A stretch of DNA of 64,000 nt from Fragilariopsis cylindrus CCMP1102 (lineage: Eukaryota > Bacillariophyta > Bacillariophyceae > Bacillariales > Bacillariaceae): contig FMBT01000373.1 of NCBI GenBank assembly GCA_900095095.1, positions 62,001-126,000 of the forward strand, written 5' to 3'. Below, piece by piece: positions 1 to 10,580 of the stretch. The notes under the pieces are model-generated. The model worked only from the letters and a program-made list of their open reading frames with translations, was not told where the DNA came from and ran no database searches. The position numbers were made by a program, and so were the translations under genes. Numbering within the stretch: the stretch's first letter is position 1; every line of letters starts with the position of its first letter.

Positions 1-933
1 GATAGTATGACCGACAAGGAACTGGATGGAAAGGTCGACTTTTCTGATCACGATGATGCTCCAATTCAATCACGTATCCGTAGAATTGCAGCAGGATCTG
101 GTACCCACCCCAAGGAGGTACAGATGTTATTGCAAGTCCATAAACAGTTCGAAGGGATGGTTAACAAAATGGGTAAATCTGGTATGATGGGCAAACAGGC
201 GCAGGCACAACAACAGCAGATGGTCGCACAAATGAGAAAAAATCCTAACTTTATCAATCAACGGTTGAATCAAATGGATCCTAAAATGTTGGCACAAATG
301 GGTGGACGAGAACAAGTCAAACAACAAATGGAAGCCATGGCGTAAGTTAATTGAATATGTCTATTTCTTTCTTTCGTACCTTAGTAGATAAATACCGAAG
401 ATTTTTGCTATGGTAGACTAAGAGGTATTCTTACACATATATACTTTTTAATCAAAAAATTTCCTTTAATTTTGCAGTAAGGGAGGCGGCGCAGGAGGTA
501 TGGGTGGTGGAATGCCTGGTATGGGCGGCATGCCTGGTATGGGTATGCCAGGAATGGGAGGTGGAATGCCTGGAATGGGTGGAGGAATGCCAGGAATGGG
601 TGGAGGAGGAGGGATGCCAGACATGGCAGGTAAGGTCTATTACTATCATTTTTCTTCTCCTTGAACGGAAATTCTTAGAACATTGGAAGCAAATTTTGAT
701 ATTGGGTCAGATCTCGTATTCACTTGTTCGTCATTTTCAATTGTTCTAACTTCGATTTCTTATTATATTATGTGTGCGTTTGATTTTCATATTTAGCCAT
801 GATGAAACAGATGGGTGGTATGGGCGGTATGGGCGGTGGAGGAGGGCAAGAGCAGATGCCTGATATGGCTACGCTTATGAAGATGGCACAAAGTATGGGT
901 GGTATGGGTGGTATGGGTGGACCACAAAGATAG
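1..933 (+). CDS. SRP54: Signal recognition particle 54 kDa protein (SRP54), C-terminal part, cut by window edge
   Basis: SRP54 is the GTPase subunit of the signal recognition particle, which binds signal peptides and 7S RNA and targets ribosomes to the ER. Only the end of the M domain is present. The reading is open from base 1, and the phrase SRIRRIAAGSGTHPKEV followed by a Met/Gln-rich helix is typical of the M domain. Three exons are inferred: 1..341, 478..629 and 797..933. Both introns have GT-AG ends and keep the frame. The tail is a low-complexity Gly/Met stretch (repeats of GMGG and GMPGMGG) ending GGPQR, as in eukaryotic cytosolic SRP54. The GTPase (NG) domain lies upstream of the window. 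The identity is secure; the exon ends are inferred from frame and splice sites. Confidence 0.9.
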
Positions 934-1511
934 ATCTCGTGGAGCAAGGAGGTATTTGATTTGTCTATACCTTCTCAGGCCACATTAATAACAACATAAA
1001 ATTGATCCAATACAAGCAGCTTAATGCCTACAAAATGATCAATATTATGATATATTATTTCTTGCTTGTACCTACATGTATATTATCTCATTATATTTAT
1101 GCTAAGTGATAATCTATATCATATGGATTTAGAGGCAAATGAGAATTTTTCAAATAATCTGTGATATGAATGATGACGATGACGGTGATTTCTGGTCTTG
1201 ATAATAAATATGATATTATCGTGACATCTAAATTCAATTAAAGATCTTTGGGCACGCCACCGCCGCCCCTCAGGACCATGTTCACCCTGGCGTCTTTCAG
1301 CGAATTAAAATTGCTTTCTGTGTATCATGGCTTATTTCAATTGTTGTTTTGTGTGATTTCTAGATCTCCGTTCATACGTGGATAAAATTTCATACGAAAA
1401 ATTTAAAATCGCACCCCAAATAACAACAGCAACAGCAACAGCAACAACAACACAAACATTCGATCGGCGATCGACTTTTATATTCAATGGAATACATGCA
1501 GCGCAATAGCA
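934..1511. other. Intergenic spacer with a CAG/CAA-type repeat
   Basis: This spacer lies between SRP54 and the next plus-strand gene. It is AT-rich and has no convincing coding frame. A short imperfect repeat of aacagc/aacaac units lies at about 1425-1450, in the presumed 5' leader of the next gene. Nothing else was recognised. Confidence 0.6.
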
Positions 1512-2600
1512 ATGATAACAGATCCCAACGACGAAACGGCGGATTTGCAACGAGAAGAAGTACAGGCATTGGAAGCTATATTTCCTGATGCGCTCGAACT
1601 TCAATCTGGTCGTGATGAAGAGAGTTTCGATTTCCCCATCGTATATCGTATCAAACTAAACGAAATGGAAAATAATGATTACAACGATGGTACTGGTGAA
1701 AGTTGTTGTGGGAATGGCGGTACCACGAATTGGCCAAAGCATCCTTTGTCGATTGAAATCCAATATCCTGTTAATTATCCCTCGGAGGACGATCACGACG
1801 AAACAGAAAATGAGGAAGAAATCGTTGCTACCACCACTACCGTTCCACAGTTTGATTTATTGCACAAAAACACCGTTATCGACTTCCCATCAAAAATATC
1901 TGAAAAGTTATTGAAACTTCTTCATGACACGGCCATAAACGAACGAGGAATGCCATGTATCTTTTCTTGTCTCTACGCCGCTCGTGATTTTCTAGATGGA
2001 GATCGTGAATGGGATGACAAGAATTCCTCTAAGGAGGACAATGACGACAACGGCATAGATGCTTCCCTTGAGGTCACCACAGACAAATATGGCAACGAGA
2101 ACAGGAAAGTTAACAACAATGTTAATAGTCTCCAAATAATGAAGTATGTATGTATATCAACACATCATCTTTTAGATCATAAGCCGGATAATCTACTTAA
2201 GACAGGCCATAAATTCAGTTTGTCAGGATTCTACAAATTTGGTACGCCAGGTCTGGCGATAGCATGGGGAGATATAGATAGCATCGATGATTTTCTTGAT
2301 ACATTAAAACGAGCAATGCCACAGAAAAAGTTTGAAACAGTATTCATTCGAACATGGAAGGAGAAGGATGAGGAGAATGATGAGGACCATCAGAACGGTA
2401 CACCCAAAGGATGGAAAAATGTCGATCCACCTACACTTAAGATAGAATTGGATATGATTGGCGTCCCTACTGAGGACTATTACAGTATACTCGGTATTGA
2501 AAAAAGGAACGACCAAAAAGATAATAAATGTACCACTGAAGAGCAAAAAGGGAAATCTAATAGTTATGTGAAGGGGAAAGGAAAAGGCAAGAAAAGGTAG
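1512..2600 (+). CDS. RWD domain protein with C-terminal DUF1115-like region (RWDD2-like)
   Basis: The product is 362 aa and intronless. Residues about 10-140 resemble an RWD domain: LQREEVQALEAIFPDAL at the start, a Y-P-x-x-Y-P-like turn (IQYPVNYPSED), and ERGMPCIFSCLYAARDFL at the closing helix. Residues about 205-290 (hydrophobic core beginning YVCISTHHLL, then GTPGLAIAWGD and DFLDTLKRAMPQKKFETVFIR) resemble the DUF1115 module that follows RWD in RWDD2-type proteins. The tail is Lys/Gly-rich (GKGKGKKR). RWD domains are protein-interaction modules found in GCN2 and related factors, so a role in translation or ubiquitin-linked regulation is possible, but the substrate is unknown. The ATG at 1512 is the first in a good context. 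The gene converges on its minus-strand neighbour with only 71 bp between the two stops. Confidence 0.75.
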   Translation: MITDPNDETADLQREEVQALEAIFPDALELQSGRDEESFDFPIVYRIKLNEMENNDYNDGTGESCCGNGGTTNWPKHPLSIEIQYPVNYPSEDDHDETENEEEIVATTTTVPQFDLLHKNTVIDFPSKISEKLLKLLHDTAINERGMPCIFSCLYAARDFLDGDREWDDKNSSKEDNDDNGIDASLEVTTDKYGNENRKVNNNVNSLQIMKYVCISTHHLLDHKPDNLLKTGHKFSLSGFYKFGTPGLAIAWGDIDSIDDFLDTLKRAMPQKKFETVFIRTWKEKDEENDEDHQNGTPKGWKNVDPPTLKIELDMIGVPTEDYYSILGIEKRNDQKDNKCTTEEQKGKSNSYVKGKGKGKKR

Positions 2601-2671
2601 AAAAGAAAAGGATAGAATAAAATAGATTCCACAATAATTAGGAAAGAGCAAATTGATTACTTATCTTTACA

Positions 2672-4069
2672 TTACTTAGCGACTTTTTTCTTATTCTTTC
2701 GTCTAGCGCGTCTTTTATTTATTTTGTTGCTGTTGTTGCTACCAATACGTCCTCCCATATCAGGGGAGTAAAAGATTGTATCACTTTGAATTGCAGTAGT
2801 TACGTATTCGCCAACTTCATGTGTATCTCCTCGTACCGTTGACCGTGCCACACAACCAAGCCAATCTCGTAAATCGGATCGATCTTCAGGAAGGAGACGT
2901 TCGTACGTCTCCTGTGGCTGATCTTCAATTAATGATATTAATAATTCAAGTAAGAAACGCTTCGCTTCGTCGTGTTCTTCGACCCGATCGGCGAATTCAA
3001 CTTCCATAGTGATGAAAAGGATACATGTGAGGTCAACATGGAGGAGAGCGGGACAGTATTGAATCTCGCCATCATTTTCTTCATCGTCACCATTCCCATT
3101 ACTTTTTTCACTGGTGGTACTGTTATCATCATCATCATCATCTTCCTCCTTCTCCTCCTCTTCTTCAGGGATACCGACTGCAAATGCGAACATACGTGGA
3201 CCAGTAGTTTTTGGTCCAGCGTGGACTTCATTACCACCAGCTATTAGAGTAATACCAGGATCGGCATTAAATTGTAATGAATTTGATACCGGTCGGTATA
3301 ACTTTCCAAATGTTTCAAGGATGGCATCAATAGTACCCCAGAATGAGAAGAACCTCGTGTGACGTTGCTCTGATAGTTTCCTAGAAGTATGTACGCGAAG
3401 TTGTAGCATGGATTTTACCAAGTCAGGAACTGGACGACCGGTTTCTTCCCAGTATGATACTAATTGTTCTCCGTTTTGTATATTAGGATCCTCGAGGTGA
3501 AAAACAATAGTACTAGGACAGTTATTAGACATATATAAACATATTTGCAAATTAGGATTCATCTTGTCAATGTGTCTGACCTGTCCATTTGTACAACCAA
3601 ATGTAAGGATATACATTAGGTTATTTACCCTTGTACATCTCCTAGATGAACGTCCCGACGAACGCCTGTCACACATTCCGAGCATATATTCTTCAAACTT
3701 TTCAGCGGTCAATAGATGAGAAAACTTCTTCCCTTCCCTAGAGGTACGGAATTTGCTTATCAACTCGAAGCATGCCCCATTCTCGTCGTCATTGATGACT
3801 ACACGATATATCTCATTCTCATCGTTCCCACCTTGTAGTGCCCCAACCGTAACTCCTTTGGCCATATGATTGTCAAGAATTGTTTTACAAACCTCCATTT
3901 CCTCGTATAGAACATACGAGGCGAATGCATCCATTGCATTTACCATCTTCTCATCTCTTTTCGATGGTTCAATGATATCTACTTCCATCATATCGAGTAT
4001 ATCTCTAGCCTCACGTTCGTTATGCTTCACATCGTTGCTAGTCGTGAGTTGAAGGTGATCCGTCTTCAT
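2672..4069 (-). CDS. Hypothetical protein, 465 aa, no domain recognised
   Basis: A single open frame of 465 residues. The N-terminal half is mixed-charge and looks globular. A run of Glu/Asp at about residues 305-340 (EEEEEKEEDDDDDD) divides it from a C-terminal region with hydrophobic strands (PALLHVDLTCILFITMEVEF). The tail is strongly basic (NKRRARRKNKKK) and could be a nuclear or nucleolar localisation signal. There is no signal peptide or clear membrane segment. Coding status rests on the long uninterrupted frame and on the convergent arrangement with the RWD gene. I do not recognise the family and give no function. Confidence 0.6.
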   Translation of the reverse strand: MKTDHLQLTTSNDVKHNEREARDILDMMEVDIIEPSKRDEKMVNAMDAFASYVLYEEMEVCKTILDNHMAKGVTVGALQGGNDENEIYRVVINDDENGACFELISKFRTSREGKKFSHLLTAEKFEEYMLGMCDRRSSGRSSRRCTRVNNLMYILTFGCTNGQVRHIDKMNPNLQICLYMSNNCPSTIVFHLEDPNIQNGEQLVSYWEETGRPVPDLVKSMLQLRVHTSRKLSEQRHTRFFSFWGTIDAILETFGKLYRPVSNSLQFNADPGITLIAGGNEVHAGPKTTGPRMFAFAVGIPEEEEEKEEDDDDDDNSTTSEKSNGNGDDEENDGEIQYCPALLHVDLTCILFITMEVEFADRVEEHDEAKRFLLELLISLIEDQPQETYERLLPEDRSDLRDWLGCVARSTVRGDTHEVGEYVTTAIQSDTIFYSPDMGGRIGSNNSNKINKRRARRKNKKKVAK

Positions 4070-4431
4070 ATTATTATTTTACGAAGCGCCGCACTTACTT
4101 GGGGTGTATGAACTAAAATTAGTTTGTATAACAATATACGAACATGTTGAAAAGAAAGTAGGAGAAATCAAAAATCATCTAATAGAAGCCGTAATACCAT
4201 CATTGTCGGTGTATTTGGGTTGTTTGCTTTGTGTGGTTGTAATGTGATGAGTGATGTGCGATGTCAAAAAGAAAGAAAGATGGTTCAACGCGCTAATTGC
4301 GCGAAGCATGACACAAACCATAATCACCAACATGACACCATTTTGCCCATGGAGCAAGCGATTAACGATTATTAACGCTAAATGTAACTAAAGTATGTCA
4401 GTACTAGCTAGCTCGAACAAAACACCATAGC
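4070..4431. other. Divergent intergenic (promoter) region
   Basis: These 362 bp separate two divergently transcribed genes and must hold both promoters. No definite core element or repeat was recognised. Confidence 0.5.
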
Positions 4432-4992
4432 ATGACGGATGCTTCGTCTTCGTTCTGCGATCATGACTTTTCAATGTTTGTACCGAAAGGTTCAAAACAC
4501 GTTCCAGCGCAAGCAGCAGCGCTGGTTCTTTGGTGGAGAACATATCAGGAATCAAGTTTTCTACGAAAGCATCCCGATTGTTCTTGTTCTATTCTAGGTC
4601 TCCCTATGGGATTTTTGAGAGTGAATTATGGGGTCGTACCAAATAATAATGGCGTCGGAGGAAAAGACGACGATAATTTGCTCTTAAATAAGATCCGATC
4701 TTCAATGAGAAAAATTAAGTTAGAAGATCTAGGAAAAATGAATGCAACTGAATTGCTTGCATCAATTCCTGAAGAAGATCCGATGGGACGTGGATTACGT
4801 GATTTACGAGAAATGGAAAAGAAATTATCAGTAGAAACTATTTTCAACCATGACAAGAATGGTGGTCATGTATATATCGTCGGTGATTCTAAAAAATTAG
4901 AAAAAAAGGTATTCGCATTACGGAATCTAATCAGTCATTACCATTGGAGACTTTCAGGTACAGTAGATGTCACTTCTGCTACGCCATCATAA
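4432..4992 (+). CDS. Hypothetical protein, 186 aa
   Basis: A single-exon frame of 186 aa starting MTDASSSFCDHDF. It has an early Trp-rich helix (ALVLWWRTYQESSF), a short Cys pair (DCSCSILG) and a second half rich in Lys/Glu/Leu that looks helical (RGLRDLREMEKKLS), ending with a folded-looking HVYIVGDSKK...LISHYHWRL segment. There is no signal peptide and no long membrane span. I do not recognise the family. Coding status is supported by composition and by its position opposite the divergent gene at 4069. Confidence 0.5.
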   Translation: MTDASSSFCDHDFSMFVPKGSKHVPAQAAALVLWWRTYQESSFLRKHPDCSCSILGLPMGFLRVNYGVVPNNNGVGGKDDDNLLLNKIRSSMRKIKLEDLGKMNATELLASIPEEDPMGRGLRDLREMEKKLSVETIFNHDKNGGHVYIVGDSKKLEKKVFALRNLISHYHWRLSGTVDVTSATPS

Positions 4993-5463
4993 CCAACTGA
5001 CAGTGTGTACTAAAGTAGTGTGTCGGAGCAATAGCAACAGCAACAGCAACACAGTCTGATGTTAATCTTCCTGGCGTGTTGGATCGTCAGCAGCACCTAC
5101 TAATATTGATCTTCTAGAGGTAGAAGAGCGACATTGACTAGAACAGCTATCGGTATCGTTGGAAGACGACGATGAAAATCAAATCACTTGATCAGCAGTA
5201 AAGAATGCTGTGTCAGATTTTCCCATCCAATTTACTAAGAACCCAGAACACTTTTGTCCGAATTACCATTGCATTGTTGTCTACGATATAAAAGCTTCTG
5301 GATAGCTGGATCGAATGGAAAGACTAGAAAGTATCGCTCTCTCTATCAAAGAGATGGGTAACGCGATGGTTACCATATGTTATATCTTGCTGTCTTGGTA
5401 GTGGTAGGATCGATGTCCAGATAAATTTCTGACTTGTAGCTTAAAATAAATCCTATTCAAGTG

Positions 5464-5553
5464 GCAAGTTCGTGTAAAGCAGAAGATGTTCCCATCTTGT
5501 AATGTTCAGGCCAGTTCCTGTGGAGCAGAAGATGTTCCCATCCTCTTCTAATG
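5464..5553 (+). repeat. Imperfect tandem duplication, about 45-55 bp unit
   Basis: The string agcagaagatgttcccatc followed by taatgttca occurs twice in tandem, first at about 5477-5510 and again at about 5525-5553. Upstream flanks also resemble each other. It is non-coding. Confidence 0.6.
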
Positions 5554-6341
5554 TTCAATGTTACAGGTTTTGGAGCGGAGGGAACGAACGGGAACCCGAA
5601 GACCGATCGAGGAATCTTTTCACAGAGATTCAGGGGACGAGGTCACTTATCTAATAGGAGAAAGTTAGAAAGCTTTCAAATCAATAGACGCTATTGTAAT
5701 CATACAATATACCCCCTTTTACATCCATCACATATTCTAAGGAGTAGTACTAGTACTGTTATGTTTCTTCTGCCTTGATTTGTTGCAAACAGTGTATGAA
5801 CTTCTGATGTTCCACCAATTTTCCATCAGGAATTATTTCCTATATGTTCCCTATCTTATCTGCACAAACAATGATCAAGTATGGGGTGTGTGCCTTGGCT
5901 TCCAGGGTTTTGCATTCACTATTATTGCTAGAAGCTGCCCCCTATTAATCAATACTACACTCAGCCCCCTCCCTATGCTCCTGAATATAATCACTACCAC
6001 AAGTGGATTATTTTTGTCCAAAAATCATGGGAATCTACTCCATTTTCCCACCTCTATCTACTAGCATATATATATATATATATATGATATATGACTTACA
6101 ATTGATTGGTTGACTTGGAACAAGATAGAACAGTGATTACACCTTCACATCATTGTAGGTTAGAGTTATGTGTGATTTTTGTGATACGATGACACGGCTT
6201 CCATGATCTTTATTGTTCTATTCCAGTTTCAAGTTGTCCTTCTTATCACTTCTAGAAATCTTTTATTTTTTTAAATTTATGACATTGTGCGGGGAATGTG
6301 GTGGTACAACTTAAAAATATTACCTCTTTTTAACAGTCAGT

Positions 6342-6549
6342 ACTTCCTCCGTGCATCGCTAACTTTAGATCACACTATGAATTGAAAATATAGACGATAG
6401 AAGCACGTTGAACCCTTAAAATCTACCCACAAAATGGAAATGTACGAAAAAAATAAAAATAAGCGAAGATTTTATGGGTTCGAAGCGTTTTATCTTCCAA
6501 TAATTCCAATCGATAGCGCGACCTAAAGTTAGCGTTACACGGAGGAAGT
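6342..6549. mobile_element. Foldback MITE-like element
   Basis: The left end (6342-6371, beginning acttcctccgtg) and the right end (6520-6549, ending cacggaggaagt) are inverted repeats with 3 mismatches over 30 bp. Similarity continues inward imperfectly, so the whole 208 bp can fold on itself. No coding capacity is present. Such short foldback units are typical of non-autonomous DNA transposons. The CTTCCTCCGT start and nearby TA recall Tc1/mariner-type MITEs, but the target-site duplication is not clear. Confidence 0.7.
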
Positions 6550-6995
6550 GTACAGTACAGTAGGAAGGATATCGAAACATTTATTGATTTCGATACTAGT
6601 TACGGTAAAACAAACCGTGATTGATTCGCCAAGCAACAGCAGTCGACGAACAAAGCGATCATGATTGTTCTCTTCCCCTTCGAATCAAGGTAATATGCCT
6701 CCCGCCTTCTGTATATTTGTTAGGAGTTTTTGCTTGACTCATATTCTTGCTTCTACTTTCGAACTCAACTTCACTTACTTGTAGCCTTCAACTTCACAAC
6801 GCAACTGTACCAGGTAAGCTATCTATCTATATAAATAACTAGTGAACTAACTAACTAGATCAATTTAACTACGACAGCGACGACGACGACGACGACGACG
6901 GATCTCTCCTTTGCCCACGCTTTCAAAGAACGAAAGAACGAATCATCCATTCCATACATTCGACGTAAATACAATACAATACGAATATAAAAAGG

Positions 6996-8130
6996 ATGGA
7001 CTTATCACTTGAAATGTTTACAAATATTCCCAAGGTGCTTAATCATCACTATAAGGAAGGGAACTTTAATTGGCCATATATGGCATTCTTTGCTGTGGTA
7101 CACATTACAGCATTTATGGGAATATTTAAAGTCGCAGATTGTAAAAGAGAATCTTATTTATTCTTTTTTATTCTTTGGCAGCTCACTGGATATGGTATTA
7201 CATGCGGTGCACATCGACTTTGGGCACATAAAAGTTACGAGGCACATTTTATCGTTCGTTTCCTGTTAATGATAGGAAATTCGATTGCATACCAAGGGAG
7301 TATATATTCATGGGCAATTAATCATCGTATCCATCATAAGTATTCTGAAACAAGTAAGTAGTATGTGCTGTCAGTATTGTCAGTATTTAATTTTATTATA
7401 CTGCATTATTATTCATTGTTGTTTTACATTAATCTAACCCAGCTTTTTTGTTTTTGTTTTTATATAACGTACTACTGTAATGTAGATGCCGATCCTCATA
7501 ATTCAACAAGAGGATTTTTCTTTGCACATATTGGTTGGCTATTACTGAAAAAGCATCCTGATCGGGTTGAAGTAGAAAGTCAACTAGACTACACCGATTT
7601 GTGGGCTGATCCGTTAGTTCGTATTCAACATAAGTGTGATCCATTCTTTGCTGTACCTGCAATTTTATCTCCCTGCTTAGTAGCCTGTTATGGTTGGAAT
7701 GAAAGTGTCAGTAATAGTATCTTTGTTGGTGGGTTGTCTCCGATACTGTTTCGTACTACACGTGACGTTTCTTGTTAATTCCGCCGCACATCTTTGGGGA
7801 GATCATCCGTATGATTCAAAGATTGCTCCAGCTGAGAATCCTATTGTTTCCTATCTTGCTGGTGGTGAGGGATGGCATAATTGGCATCATAGGTATCCAT
7901 TCGACTATGCTGCATCTGAATTTGGTATCTCATCACAATTTAATCCGAGCAAGTTATTAATTGATACATTTGCATTCCTCGGACTTGTTCGGAACCGTAA
8001 AAGAGCGACATCATCGTGGAGACGATATAGAGAACGTGTGGCTACTACTACTAATGATACTGATGCCGACAGGTGCGATGCTACTAATACTACTGATTGT
8101 ATTGATACTGATGCGAAAAAAGAAATGTAG
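6996..8130 (+). CDS. Delta-9 acyl-CoA desaturase (stearoyl-CoA desaturase family), one apparent frame break
   Basis: Membrane di-iron enzyme of the ER that puts a cis double bond at carbon 9 of saturated acyl-CoA. The three histidine boxes are visible: HRLWAH (residues 73-78), HRIHH (110-114) and, near the end, HNWHH. Exon 1 is 6996..7353 and exon 2 starts at 7486; the GT-AG intron restores YSETNADPHN in place of the expected YSETDADPHN-type motif. Hydrophobic spans precede and follow box 2. In exon 2 the reading passes from one frame to the next at a GGG (7731-7733): dropping one G gives IFVGGCLRYCFVLHVTFLVN, the expected transmembrane stretch. No intron explains this, so it is either a one-base assembly error or a recent disabling change. 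The rest is intact, which favours an error. The C-terminal tail after the last helix is Thr/Asp-rich. Confidence 0.85.
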
Positions 8131-8622
8131 AATCTCGCGAGAGAAAAGAGAAGAAGAAACAAAACAGTAATTATACGTACGAACGCATTATTATTTGTTG
8201 TGGAATGTTGTGTGTGTTATCCGAATTTGCTTGCACCACGTTATATAGTTCTTGTAAATACTTTTGATGAGCATGGTCAATTCGGTTCATTACTCTATGC
8301 TCTGTAGGCATAGCTCATGATATTAACCCGATCGATGCAGGCGATTTGAAATCTTACTAGTGTACCGTGATTAAGACTATTGGTGCCAGTCGAAACCAGT
8401 TAATTATTTGTTATAATATTTTAGAATAATGGATTATCTATTCAATCACTAGTACAATGTAGTCACAGTCTACACGTGTATTAATAATCTACTAGAAAGA
8501 ATCAAACATGGTAGAAAAAAAAACTGGAATTGAAGTAAAAGTCGAAATCCGAACTGAGTATTGCAATCCTTCGATATGCTAAATCAGTTAACGATCTTTA
8601 GGTGACATGTGAGATATTTGTG
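8131..8622. other. Intergenic spacer
   Basis: AT-rich sequence between the desaturase stop and the antiporter remnant on the other strand. No gene or repeat recognised. Confidence 0.5.
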
Positions 8623-9160
8623 TCAGCTCTGTTTTGAATCGTTAGCATCATCGTTGACGTCGTCATTATCAGCATAAGTATAGGGAAAGAAAAATAAAGT
8701 TGCTCGTAGAAGTAGAGGACTGATTAATGTCGATAACAAAATAGCCCAAACGATGCTGGCGTAAATATCAGGTGGTACCAAACCTTCCGATACACCAAAA
8801 CGGCAACGACTAAGGCGAATTCTGCTTCTCCCTTCATACTGAATCCTACAACAAAACAGTCTCGCAAATGTTTACCAGGAATCTTTTGAGGGAATACTGG
8901 TCGTCGCTGGGCTGACGCTACTGTTGTCATTATCATTTTATTATCATTACTGTTGTCAACGTCAAAAAAAATAGGATTAAAAATCTAACTGCTAATTTTC
9001 TTGTCAAAGCCAAGGCAAGTAAAAACCCTCGAGATATGACCGTAGTATCTCCGAAGGACCGAACGGGGACTTGAAATCCGATAGATGCCGCAAAAATTAT
9101 TTTCACCAACCAATCAATCATACGTTTGAATTGATAACGAAATAATTCATCGAGTCTAGG
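8623..9160 (-). pseudogene. Remnant of a CPA2-type cation/proton antiporter, C-terminal membrane segments only
   Basis: On the minus strand three pieces in different frames read as consecutive parts of the end of a Na+/H+ antiporter-type membrane domain. They are WLVKIIFAASIGFQVPVRSF with GFLLALAL; then a linker ending HLRDCFVVGFSMKGEAEFAL; then GVSEGLVPPDIYASIVWAIL leading to LLSTLISPLLLR and a stop at 8623. The GFSMxGExEFA phrase is a hallmark of this family near the last helices. The joins need single-base changes near 8980-8990 and at the A run 8797-8800. The first eight or so helices are absent; the sequence directly upstream is the end of the ankyrin-like gene in another frame. I read it as a 5'-truncated, decayed copy. 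Some of the frame breaks could be assembly errors, but the truncation would remain. Confidence 0.65.
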
Positions 9161-9161
9161 T

Positions 9162-10580
9162 CTAAGTCGTTGTAGTTGATGTTGCTGTTCTACGTTTTCT
9201 CTTTTTTGAAGAGTTACGACTTTTGTTGTCGTCGTCATTGTCATTAGGAGAACCAGTCACTGACGCCGGTGACGACAACGACGATGGTAATAATTGTGGT
9301 AGTAGTTTCAGTAACAAATCAGGTTCTCTCCGTAACAGAAAATATACACAATCTAAATGGACATTTTCATCAATAGCTGCCGATAATAATGCTTCTGGAA
9401 CATTAACTGGTGTGCCTGAATAACATGCAAGAGTATCTTCTACGACTTTCATTACTTTCTGGTCCCCGAAATTTCTACAAGCATGTTGGAATGCTGTCCT
9501 GCCAAAGTTCATTTTGCGGAACAAAAGACTAATTCCTTTCTTCTTGGGAAAATAACGAATTCCATATTCAAATACGAATTGGAATCCTTTGATGGAACCA
9601 ACGATAGCTTCATTGAGTGGTAGTTGTCCAAATCTATAATTTTGTGTTAATGCATTTGGATCCCATTCAACCAACATTTTATATCGCTTTTCTGGAATAT
9701 AATCATTATGACACAATCTGTGCAATAGGTCATAACTCTGAATGTCTTTTTTTTTTAGAAGATCCAATTGTCTCAATTTTATCAAAACCTGTAAGTATTT
9801 ATCATCGACGGCTTCATGATGTTGTTCTCGATTTTCAAGTTTGATTGGGTCACAAGCCATGAGATGGTGTAGAACATTACAACTTTCATCATCTATGCTT
9901 AACAATCCTCCCCTCTCGTCTTCCTCAAATAAGCCGAACTCAACTGCTACTCTAGCTACGATAGGGATGAACGATACAGTCCTCACGTTGCATTGCCACA
10001 TGCCGTCTTCGTCGCGTGCGATCGCGAGTCCTTGAATTGGATAGTGAAGATGTCCTTCGTCATCTTTTATACTTCTCGTCAAAACTTCAGGGAAGAACCG
10101 TATAGCAGTCTCTACTTCCTCTTCTGTATCACGATCACTATCTAAACCATCATAATTATCAGCATCATCCAGTTCATTTTCATAAAGCATATCATCGATA
10201 TCATTTCCAAGTTCTCTAAGGAATTCCTCAATCAATACATCAATTTTCTTTCTGTTACGTAAAGGAAATTTCTCTTTTCTTTCAAGAACTGAACTTATCG
10301 TAAGATGTCTTTGCTTAGTTTCGGCGGCAGCGACTTGCTGTTGTTCTAGTTGAGCTGCTTCTTCATGCTGATCCATTTCGTTTTCTTCAATATTGGCTTC
10401 CATCATGGCTATTACACGCTCTTTTCTTCTTCTGCTTATACTGCTGTTTGAAGAATCGGTGAGGATATACGGATCTCGTTTTATTATATGGAGGGATAAA
10501 GAAGGAAGTGGGTGTCGTCTTGTCCTTCTATTTGTCCTTCTAATGCCTTTGTTGTTTCGTGATTCATTCATCGATTGCAT
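9162..10580 (-). CDS. Ankyrin-repeat-like protein of a diatom-expanded type, 472 aa
   Basis: A single-exon frame of 472 aa. After a basic N-terminus and a Gln/Glu-rich stretch (residues about 60-100) comes an acidic linker, then a block typical of a multicopy diatom family: PIQGLAIARDEDGMWQCNV, then VSFIPIVARVAVEFGLFEED and RGGLLSIDDESCNVLHHLM. Degenerate ankyrin-type helix pairs follow (LPLNEAIVGS, GRTAFQHACRNFG, NVPEALLSAAIDENVHLDCV). The C-terminus is basic (SSKKRKRR), possibly a nuclear signal. Ankyrin-type repeats bind proteins; the partner is unknown. The stop at 9162 abuts the antiporter remnant. The start at 10580 is the first ATG; a second candidate lies about 60 codons in (MMEANIEENE). 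Confidence 0.7.
   Translation of the reverse strand: MQSMNESRNNKGIRRTNRRTRRHPLPSLSLHIIKRDPYILTDSSNSSISRRRKERVIAMMEANIEENEMDQHEEAAQLEQQQVAAAETKQRHLTISSVLERKEKFPLRNRKKIDVLIEEFLRELGNDIDDMLYENELDDADNYDGLDSDRDTEEEVETAIRFFPEVLTRSIKDDEGHLHYPIQGLAIARDEDGMWQCNVRTVSFIPIVARVAVEFGLFEEDERGGLLSIDDESCNVLHHLMACDPIKLENREQHHEAVDDKYLQVLIKLRQLDLLKKKDIQSYDLLHRLCHNDYIPEKRYKMLVEWDPNALTQNYRFGQLPLNEAIVGSIKGFQFVFEYGIRYFPKKKGISLLFRKMNFGRTAFQHACRNFGDQKVMKVVEDTLACYSGTPVNVPEALLSAAIDENVHLDCVYFLLRREPDLLLKLLPQLLPSSLSSPASVTGSPNDNDDDNKSRNSSKKRKRRTATSTTTT

Larger units (their letters stand above)
4993..6995. other. 2 kb non-coding spacer with repeats
   Basis: No supported gene. It contains a short CAG/CAA repeat near 5028-5055, a tandem duplication at 5464-5553, an (AT)n run at about 6064-6084, a foldback MITE-like element at 6342-6549 and a GAC repeat at about 6873-6901 in the leader region of the desaturase. 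Short frames inside it look like noise. Confidence 0.6.

Noticed and set aside
4993-6060. Frames at 5551-5778 and 5780-6064
   Set aside because: They overlap a tandem duplication and AT-rich spacer, with no conserved pattern.
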